A stretch of DNA of 64,000 bases from Ilyonectria destructans (taxonomy: Eukaryota; Ascomycota; Sordariomycetes; Hypocreales; Nectriaceae). A program made the position numbers and the translations under genes. The notes below the pieces were generated by a model. It made no database searches. It saw only the letters and a program-made list of their open reading frames with translations, and had not been told where the DNA came from. This document shows, piece by piece, positions 12,014-22,702 of this stretch. The DNA lies in the NCBI GenBank assembly GCA_020740775.1, contig JAHEWK010000018.1, positions 868,001 to 932,000 on the forward strand, read 5' to 3'. Position 1 is the stretch's first letter; each line of letters begins with the position of its first letter.

Positions 12014-12597
12014 CGTGTTAAATCGACCAGTGCACTCTCAAAGACGGCGGAGGGAAAAGAGATATGTCGACAATGAATTCGCAGATGAGGCTGAGTATGT
12101 ACTCGAGTGGGGTCGGGCCAGGCAGCAATGATACAGTGGGCGTGCAAAAGTTCCGACAATATGTCTAGTTTACACTAAAAGGGTCAGCTTTCAAAAAGAA
12201 GGTAATGAAAACTTACCTAATAAGAGAATTTATGAATTATGAATAAAGCTAATAAAATAAAACTAAAATCTTATTATTTATAAGTTTAGAATTTATGGTA
12301 AAATAGCTTTTACAGTTTGCGATTTTAAAGTTATTGGCATTTTTGCACGTAACTGTACTGTAGCATAAACACCAGACATGGATCTACGAAGTAATTCCCC
12401 GCATTTACGCATCGCTGCCTCGAATTCTCGTCCCAGTCAGGCGAACACTTGGTGGCTTGATACGGCAGCGAGATGTAGACTGGTCAGTATGCTTAATAAC
12501 TTCAAACCATTGGTCTCTCATGATGCTATGCTAATGTGCTAAATCTCTTCCACTCAGGGAGACCCGTGATTCCCTTATATCTCGTCCTAAAACACAT
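12014..12597. other. Intergenic with AT-rich block
   Basis: 12190-12350 is strongly AT-rich. No gene is seen. The region holds the promoter of the F-box-like gene and the 3' flank of the gentisate dioxygenase gene. Confidence 0.55.
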
Positions 12598-13698
12598 CTA
12601 ATTCGGCCTCCTCAATCCCAGGCAATCCAAGAATGGCCCATCGTGGCACGCAACGAGGTACGCCTTCTCACTGTCTGACTCGTTGAAATGCTTAATCTTG
12701 GACCACGCAGGAACCGCAAAGGTATCGCGAGATATCCAGTTAAACACGACGATCTGACCAGACGGCGTTTGCACCTCGGTACGGCCCTTGCCCTGGTAGC
12801 AGTGGTAGATGTATGAGCTGGGCTCTTGCGATTCCACCGTCGTTCCGGGGTCGAGGCGCTCTGCTTGTACGCCGAGGATGTTGGAGAGGGGCTTGCCATC
12901 TTTTCCGCGGTAGTGGTAAATGGCGTACTTGTCCTTGGTGGCGTTGAGGGCAGTCTCGACGGGACCCCAGGGATGACGCCACTCGCAGGGGTCAGTAGGA
13001 CTTGAGATTTGTTAGTACTTGCAGATACTCGGGGAAAGTAGGCTGGTTGACTTACGTGCTGGGATATCTCGGGCTGGCGTAGCCCTCGGCAAAGTGGACC
13101 GGGGCATATCGGAAGAGTGGTAGGTTCAGCATATCCAACCAGATGACGGGGCTGCTGCTCTCGTTGCCGTGATCGTGCCAGTGCCATGGCGGCGTTACTA
13201 CAACATCGCCACGGACGAGAGGCATCTTCTGGCCCTCCACAGCTGTGAATCCCTCTCCATCGATGATAAAGCGGCACGCAAAGGCAATGTGCCGGTGTGC
13301 TGGGGCTGTTTCACCAGGGTTGACTAGTTGCAAGCCACCGTAGATGGTATCTGTGGTGTATGGTGATGCTAGACTATGTGTTAGTAAACGTCGAGTCATG
13401 GCAGCAACTGAGGACAAAGCAACTTACTCATGCTTGGGTTCACCAGCATCAACACTCGTCGCTCGGCCTTCTCCTCTGGTACCAACCGACCCGCCGTTTG
13501 CAAGTAAGGCAATGCCTCCTCGTACTTCCACATGTGCGCCTTTGCAGTGGGGCTCGGGCTTTGCGGAACCATGACGTTCATTTGAGACCACAAGGGCTCT
13601 AGGTGCTTGGAGGGAAGGGCGCTGAGATACGACTTCATTTCTTCGGTCTCGACCTCTGCGGCGGGCGCGGCGTTCTCTGTGCTGACGTAGCCACCCAT
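12598..13698 (-). CDS. Gentisate 1,2-dioxygenase (cupin)
   Basis: Exons 13698-13428, 13368-13056 and 13000-12598 give 328 residues, close to the usual size of the family. The intron before exon 2 must use the second of two nearby AG sites (TCTAG), because the first would put a stop in frame. The first cupin carries AHRHIAF (His115, His117) and PPWHWHDHG (His153, His155, His157), which provide the Fe(II) ligands. The enzyme opens the ring of gentisate (2,5-dihydroxybenzoate) with O2 to give maleylpyruvate. A TATA box lies at 13803-13798. It diverges from the FAH-family gene at 14204 across a 505-bp shared promoter, and that partner catalyses a later step of the same pathway. Confidence 0.9.
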
Positions 13699-14203
13699 TT
13701 TGGATGATTGATTTCAAAGTCTGGCTTCAAAGTGACAGTGGTGGGTGGTTTGAGTGAGTATGGCTTGATCGGAGCAGTCGCATTCAATGCGTTTGGCTTT
13801 ATAGAATCGAGCGCCGATGAGCAAATGGCCGTCGCCACTGATTGGAAGCAAAGTGACTCTGAGGTACAGTCGTCAATGTTGGCACAGCCTGTGAGAGTGA
13901 GCTGATTGTCCCGGATACAGCGGCGAGGTTTGCTCAGTCCGGAAGTCCGAAGGGTAACAGTCCTTTGAAGATCTCGGAAGGGATTCATTCGGGTCCGCAT
14001 AGCCCGGAAGCAGTCTCGGAACGCGGCTTAATATTGAGATTGCGGGCATCCTTCCGGTCGGAATGGCTTATTATTGGCCCATCACTTCACCCACTCCCCT
14101 CAGCATGCGTTGCACAATTGCATCAGGTCTCGCAATCGGTTCTAGTCGTTGGATTTGCAGGATGTTTATAATCAGAAGCCAGACTCGACGAGAAAGCTCC
14201 AAA
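13699..14203. promoter_or_regulatory. Bidirectional promoter with CGGAA/TTCCG cluster
   Basis: Between 13938 and 14063 there are six CGGAA or TTCCG pentamers. The perfect palindrome TTCCGGTCGGAA lies at 14052-14063. Zn2Cys6 regulators bind paired CGG triplets, and such a regulator is encoded next door (15302-17818). Binding is inferred, not shown. Confidence 0.55.
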
Positions 14204-15226
14204 ATGCGACTCTTCTCAAACAGAATACTATCTCTATCCCGCAACATGTCTTCCTCTGGCTGGTCCCGTCTTATCCGCTTCGTTGACGACAACGGCAACG
14301 AGACCTTTGGCGACCCCGTCGTCAAGGATGACAAGGAATTCGCCGACCGTCTTGCGCGAAATGACCTCTGGGCTGTTGAGTACAAAGGCGAGAGCCCTAC
14401 GTCAGCGCTGAGCAAGGGTGAGAGCGTGCACGTCAAGGCCCTCCGGGATATCCTCCGGCCAGCCGACGTGCCAATCATCCGCTGTATCGGCCTCAACTAC
14501 ATCAAGCATAGTATGTCTCCCGTCTGTATGAGGAAAGTGGACAATAATAACCCCGAATTCTAGTCAAGGAGGGCGGCCGCACGCCCCCGCCGTACCCTTC
14601 ACTCTTCATCAAGCCCTCCACCTCGGTGACTGGCCATGTTGATGACGTACCCATCCCCAAGATTGCCCAAGATGGCACGATAGATTACGAGGGCGAATTG
14701 GTACGTGACATAGATTATCTCACTTACCAACATTTCTAACTCCCTCAAGGCCGTTGTTATTGGAAAGACTGGCAAGGACATCCCCAAAGAGGCTGCCCTC
14801 TCCCACGTCGCTGGTTACCTCGCCTCCAACGACGTTTCCGCCCGTGCCTGGCAGCGCGACCCCAAGAAAGCCGGCGGCGTTCCTCAGTGGTGCTTCAGCA
14901 AGGGTTTCGACAAGTTCGCCCCTCTCGGACCCCTGCTTGTATCGCCTGCGGTTGTCGGCAACGCCTCAGACCTCACCCTGAAGACACTCGTCAACGGCGA
15001 GGAGAGGCAAAACACCAGCACCGGCGATCTTCTCTTCGGAGTGGAGGAGATTATCGCCTTCATCAGCCAAGGAACTACCCTGGAAGCTGGAACCGTTATT
15101 CTTACTGGTACGCCTTCTGGTGTTGCCATGGGCATGAAGGAGCCCAAGTACCTCAACGACGGAGATGTTGTCGAGGTCAGCATTACCGGGCTGGGCTACG
15201 TGAAAAACAAGATGGTCTTTGAGTAA
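14204..15226 (+). CDS. Fumarylacetoacetate-hydrolase family enzyme, likely fumarylpyruvate hydrolase
   Basis: Exons 14204-14510, 14564-14700 and 14750-15226 give 306 residues. A second ATG at 14246 would give 292 residues. The longer form starts MRLFSNRILSLSRNM, a basic, acid-free leader that could target mitochondria. The FAH fold is clear: CIGLNYIKH, then DYEGELAVVIGK (Asp143, Glu145 and Glu147 are the metal-binding group), and GVAMGMKEPKYLNDGD near the end. The family cleaves acylpyruvates. Divergence from gentisate dioxygenase makes fumarylpyruvate (to fumarate and pyruvate) the most likely substrate, although maleylpyruvate cannot be excluded. It converges with the regulator gene ending at 15302. 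Confidence 0.85.
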
Positions 15227-15301
15227 AATATCTTTGGATAGAAATTAGAATTCATTTAGCCAATTAGACTCTTCCATACTAAATACGTTTGTGCCTCATG
15301 T

Positions 15302-17818
15302 TTACTCATTCAACAACTCCCAAGCTACCTGCATGTCAGTCAACCACGACAAGTCATTAACATCAAAGTTGAACTCGGCTAGATCATGTTGGTTCAGATC
15401 GGCAATTGGAGGCGCAAATTCATCTGCCAGCCGTTGCAGCAGGTCAGGTAGCTCCGGATCAGCAGAGTCATCGTACATCCCATCTGGTTGAACCTCCTCA
15501 TTCACCCCTGGCGGCATCCTCCGGTTCGCCATTCCCGATGTGATGGCACCGCTAGGGACAGCCTGAAGGATCTTAGACGAAAGGATATGTAGAGCTGCGA
15601 CGCATCTGCGCGCCGATTGCCCAAACTTCTCGTGAGCCTTGAGCACCGAGATTGCCTGGCCCCAAGAGCGCCCAATATCCGCAGCAAGGAACACTTCTGG
15701 CCGTAGCGTGGCCGCAATGAGAACGGTGGCGGCGGAGTAGACGTAGTACACCCGGTACCACCACGCAGGAAGAAGGCCGACCGTGCTGTTGAGGGTTTGG
15801 TGCTTGAGGAGAGCCGTGATTATGCTCTGCGCTGTCGACACGCAGAAGAGCGCGCCTTGCTCAACGAAGCGGGCTTGTAGGGTATCATCAATCTTGGCGT
15901 TTTCTGTCGGTGACTGTGCGAGGCAGAATCGGGAGAGAAGGGGTCTTAGCAACAAAATACGTGCGTGAAGAAACCTGCAGCATGTTAGTCTCCGACACAA
16001 GGCTGATGAAGACGAGAATGGGGACATACCTCATGCGAAGGATAACAGCCTGGCGCTGCGAGATCTCATCTTTGGTGGTTTCCAACATGTTCCACCTGAG
16101 ATGGTTCGGTAGACGGTTTTCCCATCTGCTGAGAGACCTGTCTAATCGAACCACCTTATCCAAGTCTTCGTCCTCGCCATCCAAGTTTTCATGGTCTGTA
16201 GAATGAGATTCTTTTGCCTTTGGCCGAGCACCAGAGCCTCCGTAAAAAGCTATCATTGTTTGATGAATGATCTCATAAAGTCGAACGGACTCGACGAAAA
16301 ATGACGTGTAGCCTGTGTCCTTCCTGGTTTCGACTCCCACGACGTTCATACCAGGAGGCGATGAAAGAGGCAGTGGTACTGCAGTTGCAAGGCATCCAGA
16401 AATCATCGCAGGGCGTCCATGGGTAACAGATACCATCCTATTCGCATTAGCGCACGTTACCAGGCTTGCAAGCCAAGACGTACCGATCCATCAGTACACA
16501 TCCGTACCAGACCTTTCGCAGTAGTTCTCGCTCGCCGATATCCGGCCGGTCCGCTGATGTCTCTGGCAAGTGAAGCCCCAAGCTTTGCGCCGTTCTAATC
16601 GCCGAGCCAACAAGCATCCAGGTCTGGTGCGGGTGATATGTGCTTTGCAGGTACTGAGTCGTAACCAGTAGGCATTGCACCAGCTCGAGAGATCCAGAGT
16701 CCCAGGGACTCATGGGTAGTAAATCTTGCGCCCGCTGAAAGTAATCGTTGCTTGATTGTTCTCTCTGCTCTAGAGACTGAGACTCATGGAGCTGCGTGGA
16801 GAGAGCAAGGACGATATTGAGTGTGGCGACAAAGGTGCGCTCATCAAAGTCAATGGCCGTACCAGCGAACACGGCGTTGTACGCACCAGTCCACCGCTGC
16901 TTATCCAAGAAGGGGTAAAGAGGGTCTACATAGTACCAATACAGTTCCATCAGGTGGTCTGCTTGCCTCCGCGGGGGAAGGACATAGGAAACATCTGAAG
17001 CCATCATGTCGCCGGTCCTTGGAGCACCCATAACGGAATGAGAAGAAGCGACTACATGCCGAGTGCCGTGGGTCGACTTGCCAAGTCGAACATCTATGGC
17101 CTTTTTAATCTGTGATGTAAAGGATCCAGCGCTGCTGATACCAAAGAATTCTCTGGTACCTGCTTCTTCATCAACCACAGCCGTCATGGAGTCAATCGCC
17201 GATGGTGTAACCGAGCGTACAGAGGCCCCAACTTGGTGTTGGCTCAGGTTTTCATCCGTATGCCTGCTCCCAGGAGTAGTTCCTGCTGGAGATTGATTTG
17301 ACACGACATGTGGTCTAGGCCTTGCCTCCAACGGAGACTGCGATGCCGGGATGGCGTAGCTGATGGTTGGTCTGGGGCCCATATCCGCCATCAATGACCG
17401 GTATTGGGTATTGGGAACTGGGGGAGATGAATAGTTGTCATCGCAAACGCCGTGATTGGTTTGGTCCTCCATGGTCTGACTGCGTACGACACTGTTGCCG
17501 CTGTATCTGCAGTTGTCCCGCAAGCTGAGTTTCCTTGAACAGGAGCCACATGCTAGCCGTATGTCAGTGTATGTACTTTACTGATATTCGCCCCAGAAAT
17601 ACAAGTAAACAGTTATAACATACGGCAAATCGGGGCAAAACAAAACAAAACAACCAAATATGTCGTCATACGCGCCAATGCAACTACTTACTAGGACGGA
17701 CACCATCACATTTTATCTTCTTCGCCCGGCAGTTCTCACACGCAACGTCGATTTTGAGCCGCTTGGGTCTCGGCCCTTGGGCTCTAGAGTGTCCCGCCGC
17801 TCTCTGAGGAGGATCCAT
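15302..17818 (-). CDS. Zn2Cys6 transcription factor, candidate regulator of the gentisate genes
   Basis: Exons 17818-17692, 17552-16484, 16437-16030 and 15974-15302 give 758 residues. The binuclear zinc cluster is split by the first intron (139 nt): CENCRAKKIKCDGVRP in exon 1 and TCGSCSRKLSLRDNC in exon 2. The fungal transcription factor middle homology domain follows, with YWYYVDPLYPFLDKQ and the junction CVLMDRMVSVTHGRPAMI formed across the 46-nt intron, a good check on the splicing. Neighbours on both sides (gentisate dioxygenase, FAH-family enzyme, GFA protein) suggest it controls this unit. Its own promoter contains TTCCG-N7-CGGAA at 18155-18171, which would fit autoregulation. Confidence 0.9.
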
Positions 17819-18257
17819 CAGCCGCCTCGCACCCACTCAGACGCAGCGCGGGTTGGTTGATGCCCCTGCACTGGACGTTGTGAGCCTCGCAGATCGCGGG
17901 ATGCAACTCCCCTGGACTGCACTGTGGAGCTGGACTGGGCTTCGGATGCAGATGGCATACACGGAGTGGAGTGAATAAAGCAGCCTCTATGGCCACAAGA
18001 TAGCTGTCGCCGGAGACGTGGAAGGGGATGCTCGGAGGGATGCTCGGGAGGGAACTCGGAGAGGAATGTTCGGGGGCAACTTTCGGAGGGGATGCTTCAA
18101 TCTTGCACAACCGGATAACTTCTGGCTCCGGATGATTGCAACCGTCTTGATTTGTTCCGAACCAATCGGAAGTCGTCTCGGCTATAGATTACTACTCCAT
18201 GGATTGCGTCCCACATTCCCCGCATCTGTTCTCCGCTACTCCATCTCCGTCCTTTTA
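17819..18257. promoter_or_regulatory. Promoter region of the Zn2Cys6 regulator
   Basis: Rich in CGG triplets. 18020-18090 has a degenerate run of GGATGCTCGGA-like units, and TTCCGAACCAATCGGAA at 18155-18171 is an interrupted palindrome resembling sites in the gentisate promoter. No coding sequence is seen. Confidence 0.45.
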
Positions 18258-18789
18258 TTACTTCCGCATCTCGTCGAACTGCGGAACGCCTTCCACGGCC
18301 TTGGCCCATGCGGGTCTGTTCTTGACGAAAATCTCGCTGCCGGGTTGGAGGCTGAGACTACTGCAAGTCAGCGGTGGGTCCGGTAGAGTACACAATAGTT
18401 GCGACTTACCCTTCATCCAGAATTGATGTTCGAACGAGATGGTATACTCCCTTGGCCGCGCCGGGAATTGTCCAGAGGGTGCATCCGCAGGTTCTGCAGA
18501 AAGACTTGCCCTTGCGGTTGCCGCTTGATGTATCGGTGAAGCCGAATTCGCCAATCGCCTCCCCCTCGGCCGAGATCTCCATGTCTTTGGTGGCGAACTT
18601 GGCAATCTAGTAATTTGTGAGATTTTTCTTTTCCTGTAATTGAAGCTCTTAGAGACTCACTATCTGGTGTGTTCCACCGGCTCCTTTGCTGCAGTGCTCG
18701 CAGAAGCACGAAAACACCGCCACCGGTTCCGATGCAATGCTAAACTTCACAGCGCCACAGAGGCACTTTCCTGTGTATGGGGCTGGCAT
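18258..18789 (-). CDS. GFA/CENP-V family protein (glutathione-dependent formaldehyde-activating type)
   Basis: Exons 18789-18661, 18606-18410 and 18360-18258 give 142 residues, the usual length. Zinc-site cysteines are all visible: Cys9 and Cys11 (KCLCGAV), Cys28, Cys30 and Cys33 (CFCEHC), and Cys80, Cys83 and Cys85 (FCRTCGC). Members bind zinc, and some form or use glutathione adducts; most fungal members have no assigned reaction. Its position beside gentisate dioxygenase, the FAH-family enzyme and their likely regulator is notable because maleylpyruvate isomerisation is often glutathione-dependent and no isomerase gene is seen nearby. Its upstream region again contains several CGGAA/TTCCG motifs. 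Family certain, pathway role inferred. Confidence 0.85.
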
Positions 18790-19293
18790 CTTGGTGCAGA
18801 TTTTGGTCACTGTCTCTTACTTTGTCGTGATTTCTGTGGCACGAGTCGTCTTAATCATCGAGTATTATATTATTTACATCATGCCAACATCCAGGTCTCG
18901 ACCTTTCAACAACCATTGGGAGGGGTGTACGGAGCCGGAATGCGTCGAGGCCTTCCGAAAGAGAGCGTCCGGACGGTCGGTTGTGAAATTCGGAATGAAA
19001 CTCAGGTTATAGGGGCACGCCGCTAGTGTCTTGGCCTTGACTTCTTCTACGCCCGGGGCTATTTTTTTGGGTCGGAAACTGGATGCGTGGTCGGAACCAA
19101 GCAGGATTTGCCGATCCAAAATGCAGAATGTGCCCATTTACGCTCGACCGTGTTGAGGAAAAGACGTTTAAATATGAGAATGGTAGAATTTGAGCGGGAG
19201 AAATTGCTTTTCTATCTTACTCCAAATTTTGTAGGCGCTTAGTTTACTGTTTATGCCTTTAATTGACCATCTATTCTAACGCAATATCTAAAT
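18790..19293. other. Intergenic; GFA-gene promoter
   Basis: CGGAA or TTCCG motifs occur at 18936, 18953, 18990, 19072 and 19091, the same word found in the gentisate promoter. No gene is supported on either strand. Confidence 0.5.
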
Positions 19294-21911
19294 CTACCGC
19301 CCAAAGACGGACTTTTCCATCTGGACGCCAACGGACTGAACAATCTCAGCTGCTGATACTCCATGTGAGAACTGGTAGTCTCCTGCATCAACCACCCATT
19401 GCTTCAGCTCCTCGTCGTAATATGCTACATCTCTGACTTGAACAGACAACTGTACAGTCTTCTTTTCTCCCGGCTGGAGCTGAACCTTCTGGAAAGCGAC
19501 GAGAGCCTTGACGGGATGGTCGGCAGATGGTGTAGACCTGCCGGCATAAATTTGCACCAGAGCGCCACCTGCTACGCCACCCGTGTTGGACACATTGACG
19601 GCGATGGACAAGGCATTATCTGCTTGTTGCTTGGTTACACTCATAGCGCCATACTCAAATGATGTATATGACAGACCGTGGCCGAATGGGAAGTTGACCT
19701 TGGTTCGATCGAGGCGATCGTAGTGTCGATATCCGACAAACACGCCTTCGGCATAGGTGACCTTCAGCTGGCCATTAACATACTCGCCAGGGAAGTTTCC
19801 ATACGCCGGCGCGTCCTCGATATTCTTGGGGAAGCTAACTGGTAGTCGACCCTCGGGGTTCACCGCACCAGTGAGCACATCTGCGATGGAATGGCCGCAC
19901 TCCTGGCCGGGGAACCAGGCTTGAACCACAGCCGCAACCTGGTCTAGCCAGGGCATGGCTATTGCAACACCAGTTGAGTTTACAACAACAGTCTTGGAGT
20001 TGGCTGCTGCAACGGCCGAGACGAGGGAATCCTGGGTGCCCTTTCGCGGCAGGTGGAACGAATCTTGATCCCGGCCCTCGGTCTCCCACTGGGGGTCATG
20101 GCCGGTAAAGACGATGGCAAGATCTGCGTCTTGCGCGACTCGCACCGCCTCGCCCTCGAGATCCGCGTCGTGGTCTGATTCGAGCGAGAAGCCTACACGC
20201 ACGCCACTACGGCCCTCGAGGATCTTCAGACCAATCTTGGTCGGGGGATCGCTGCAGATGCGCAATCGGTAGGTCTTGTCGGCGGCGAACTTATGACGGA
20301 ACTCCTCTTCGGGAGCGGCAAGGAACAGAGATCCCATGGGATCAGTGCAGTTGCTAGTTTGCTCAAAGACGAGCTCGTCATCGACAAACACTCGCGTTGG
20401 CCCAAGTCCAGAGCACGCGATGTAGTGGCTTCCCGACTCGGCCGGCGTGAAATCTCCGACAATCTCCAGCCTTCTCCACAGTGACTCTTGAGAGCCCAGC
20501 GGCGAATATGCCGAGGTGAGTTGCCCATGGAGAATTGAAACCGGCTCAGTCTTGTCGCCCTCGAACAAGAGGCGAGTGAAACCGGGCTGTCCATCGAGAG
20601 CAACAACCTTGGCACAGGTGCCGTCGCGGTTGATTGCAGGGAGAAGACGCTCTTTATGGGCACCCTTGGCGTATGTGAATTCAACTGCATCTCCGAGGGC
20701 TTCGTGCAGGCCATCCCAAGGTGTGACTTTGCGATAGGCATTGACGGATGCGCTGCCGCCACCGTGCGCCATGGCATCTTTAGCGAATCCGATCAGGGCA
20801 ATCTTCTTGCCCTTGACACTGTCTTTCGCCAACGGCAAGACGTTGTCCTTGTTTTTCAACAGCACCATTCCTCGCGCACCGGCATCTCGGATCATGCTTC
20901 GAAGCTCAGGGCTGTCGGTTGTCTGGCCGGTCGCGGCAGGGTCCTCCAGTGCCTTCAACTTGAGGGCAAACCGAATAACGGCGCGAGCGCGCTCGTCGAT
21001 GGTGCTCTCAGAGACCTCGCCGCGCTTAACTGCTTCGACGACTTCATCCGTCTTGCGGATTCGTGGAGGGCCAGGCATCTCCAAGTCGAGACCGGCGTTG
21101 AGCGCCTCGGCCACAGAGTTGGTACCGCCCCAGTCGCTCATCACCAAGCCCTCCCAGCCCCAGTCACCGCGTAGAACATCCTGGAGCAGCCAGTTGTGTT
21201 GGTCGCAGTGCACGCCGTTGAGGTGGTTGTAGGCAGTCATTAGCGCCCAAGGCTTGGCCTCTTTAATGGCAATCTCAAACGGACGCAGGTAGATTTCACG
21301 CAGCGCACGCTCACTGATAGTCTCATCAACCGTCGTCCGCGCCGTCTCCTGCTCGTTGGCGACAAAGTGCTTGATAGTAGCCGACACTCCGGAGCTCTGA
21401 AGCCCCTGAATGACCTGCGAGCAGAGCTTCCCCGCAAGGAACGGGTCCTCGCTAAAGCTCTCAAAGTTGCGGCCTCCCAGGGGGTGGCGATGGATGCACA
21501 CCGTCGGGCCTAGCATGCAGTGGACATTCTTGCCGCGAGCCTCTTTGGCGAGAGCGCGGCCGAAGCTGTTTGCAAGCTCGACGTCGAAGCTCGCTGCGAG
21601 GTTGCATGCAGCGGGAAAACACGCAGATTTGATGCTGACATCGGTGGCTGCTGAACGCACTCCATTCGGTCCGTCTGCAGTCTGGGGTCGTATCAGCATC
21701 CCTGTTAATAAAGCGAGGTGTTCGGCCTACCTTAATAGATGGAACGCCCTTTTCAGCTATGTCGACAGTCTCTGAGAAGTTCTTGCCAACAAGAAGAGAT
21801 ATCTGAGGTTGTCGTTAGCGTCATTGCCAATCTCACGGGTCTCAGGTGTCTGACCTTTTCTTCCAGCGTCAACTTGCTGAGAATCGCGTCAGTTTCAGCC
21901 TTAAACTCCAT
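19294..21911 (-). CDS. Intracellular GH3 beta-glucosidase with PA14 insertion
   Basis: Exons 21911-21855, 21802-21731 and 21681-19294 give 838 residues. The start MEFKAETDAILSKLTLEEK and the absence of a signal peptide point to a cytosolic enzyme. Family landmarks: KTADGPNGVRS formed across intron 2, the KHFVANEQE loop, and VMSDWGGT with the nucleophile Asp226. A PA14-type insertion follows in the middle of the second domain, and a fibronectin-like C-terminal domain ends the protein. It should hydrolyse beta-glucosides or cello-oligosaccharides taken up from outside. The next gene upstream on the same strand is a sugar permease, a pairing that makes biochemical sense. Confidence 0.92.
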
Positions 21912-22702
21912 CGCGACGGTTGTCTGAGAGATAATTTGGTCGTAAAGCTGTCGCAGGAAGCCCCTCACTTTCAAAGATCCAATGCCTTGTACTTGGCTCC
22001 AAAGTTAGCCTTGGTGGTATTGGCCAATCATATGTCATTCCGACCTTTTCTCGGAACGACTCTTCGGAGCTATTTCGGGGACCTGAAGAGGAGAGGCACT
22101 ACACGGCATCCTCGGATGTCAGAGTAGTCATGACTCGGACAGGATCTAGCGCATTGAACCCCGAGTTTTCTATTCAGGCTAAACATTGCGAGTTGGGGAC
22201 CGTCTGCGGGGTTTGTTAGTGGAGCGATTGAGGAGTAATTCACGACATCACGTTGGTGGCCGTCATCCGCAACTAACCACCGCATGAATTTACCCCAGAT
22301 CACGGACGCAGTGTTGCGCTCTTGTATTATTATTGGATACGTGGCCCATTGGTGCTAGAAGCCATAAACAATCCCCCATCAACGTAGAGTACAGTACAGT
22401 CAGGAGAGAATATCAACACGCGGAAATAAATAAAATGAATCACCAAGTATGTATTTTAGGATCCGTTTGGCATTTTATTTATGCAAGGTCGACCAAGTAC
22501 CTCTCCCTGTAGGGCCTTGCTTCGTCATGACGTATTGGGTTTCACAACTTTAAACATTCTAGACATTTAATTAAATGGGGACACATGGAATATGACATTA
22601 AACTATTAATCTAGTGGGATAGAAATTTAACCAACATAGATCCGTCATGAGGCCCTCTAGTATCTGTATGCGGTGGCAATTCATGTTATACATGACGTAC
22701 AC
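21912..22702. other. Intergenic between beta-glucosidase and permease
   Basis: Beta-glucosidase promoter and 3' flank of the permease. TTCCG (22038) and CGGAA (22052) pairs are present. No gene is seen. Confidence 0.5.

Noticed and set aside
12612..13277. 221-codon open frame on the minus strand
   Set aside because: Alternative frame of the gentisate dioxygenase exons, running through an intron.
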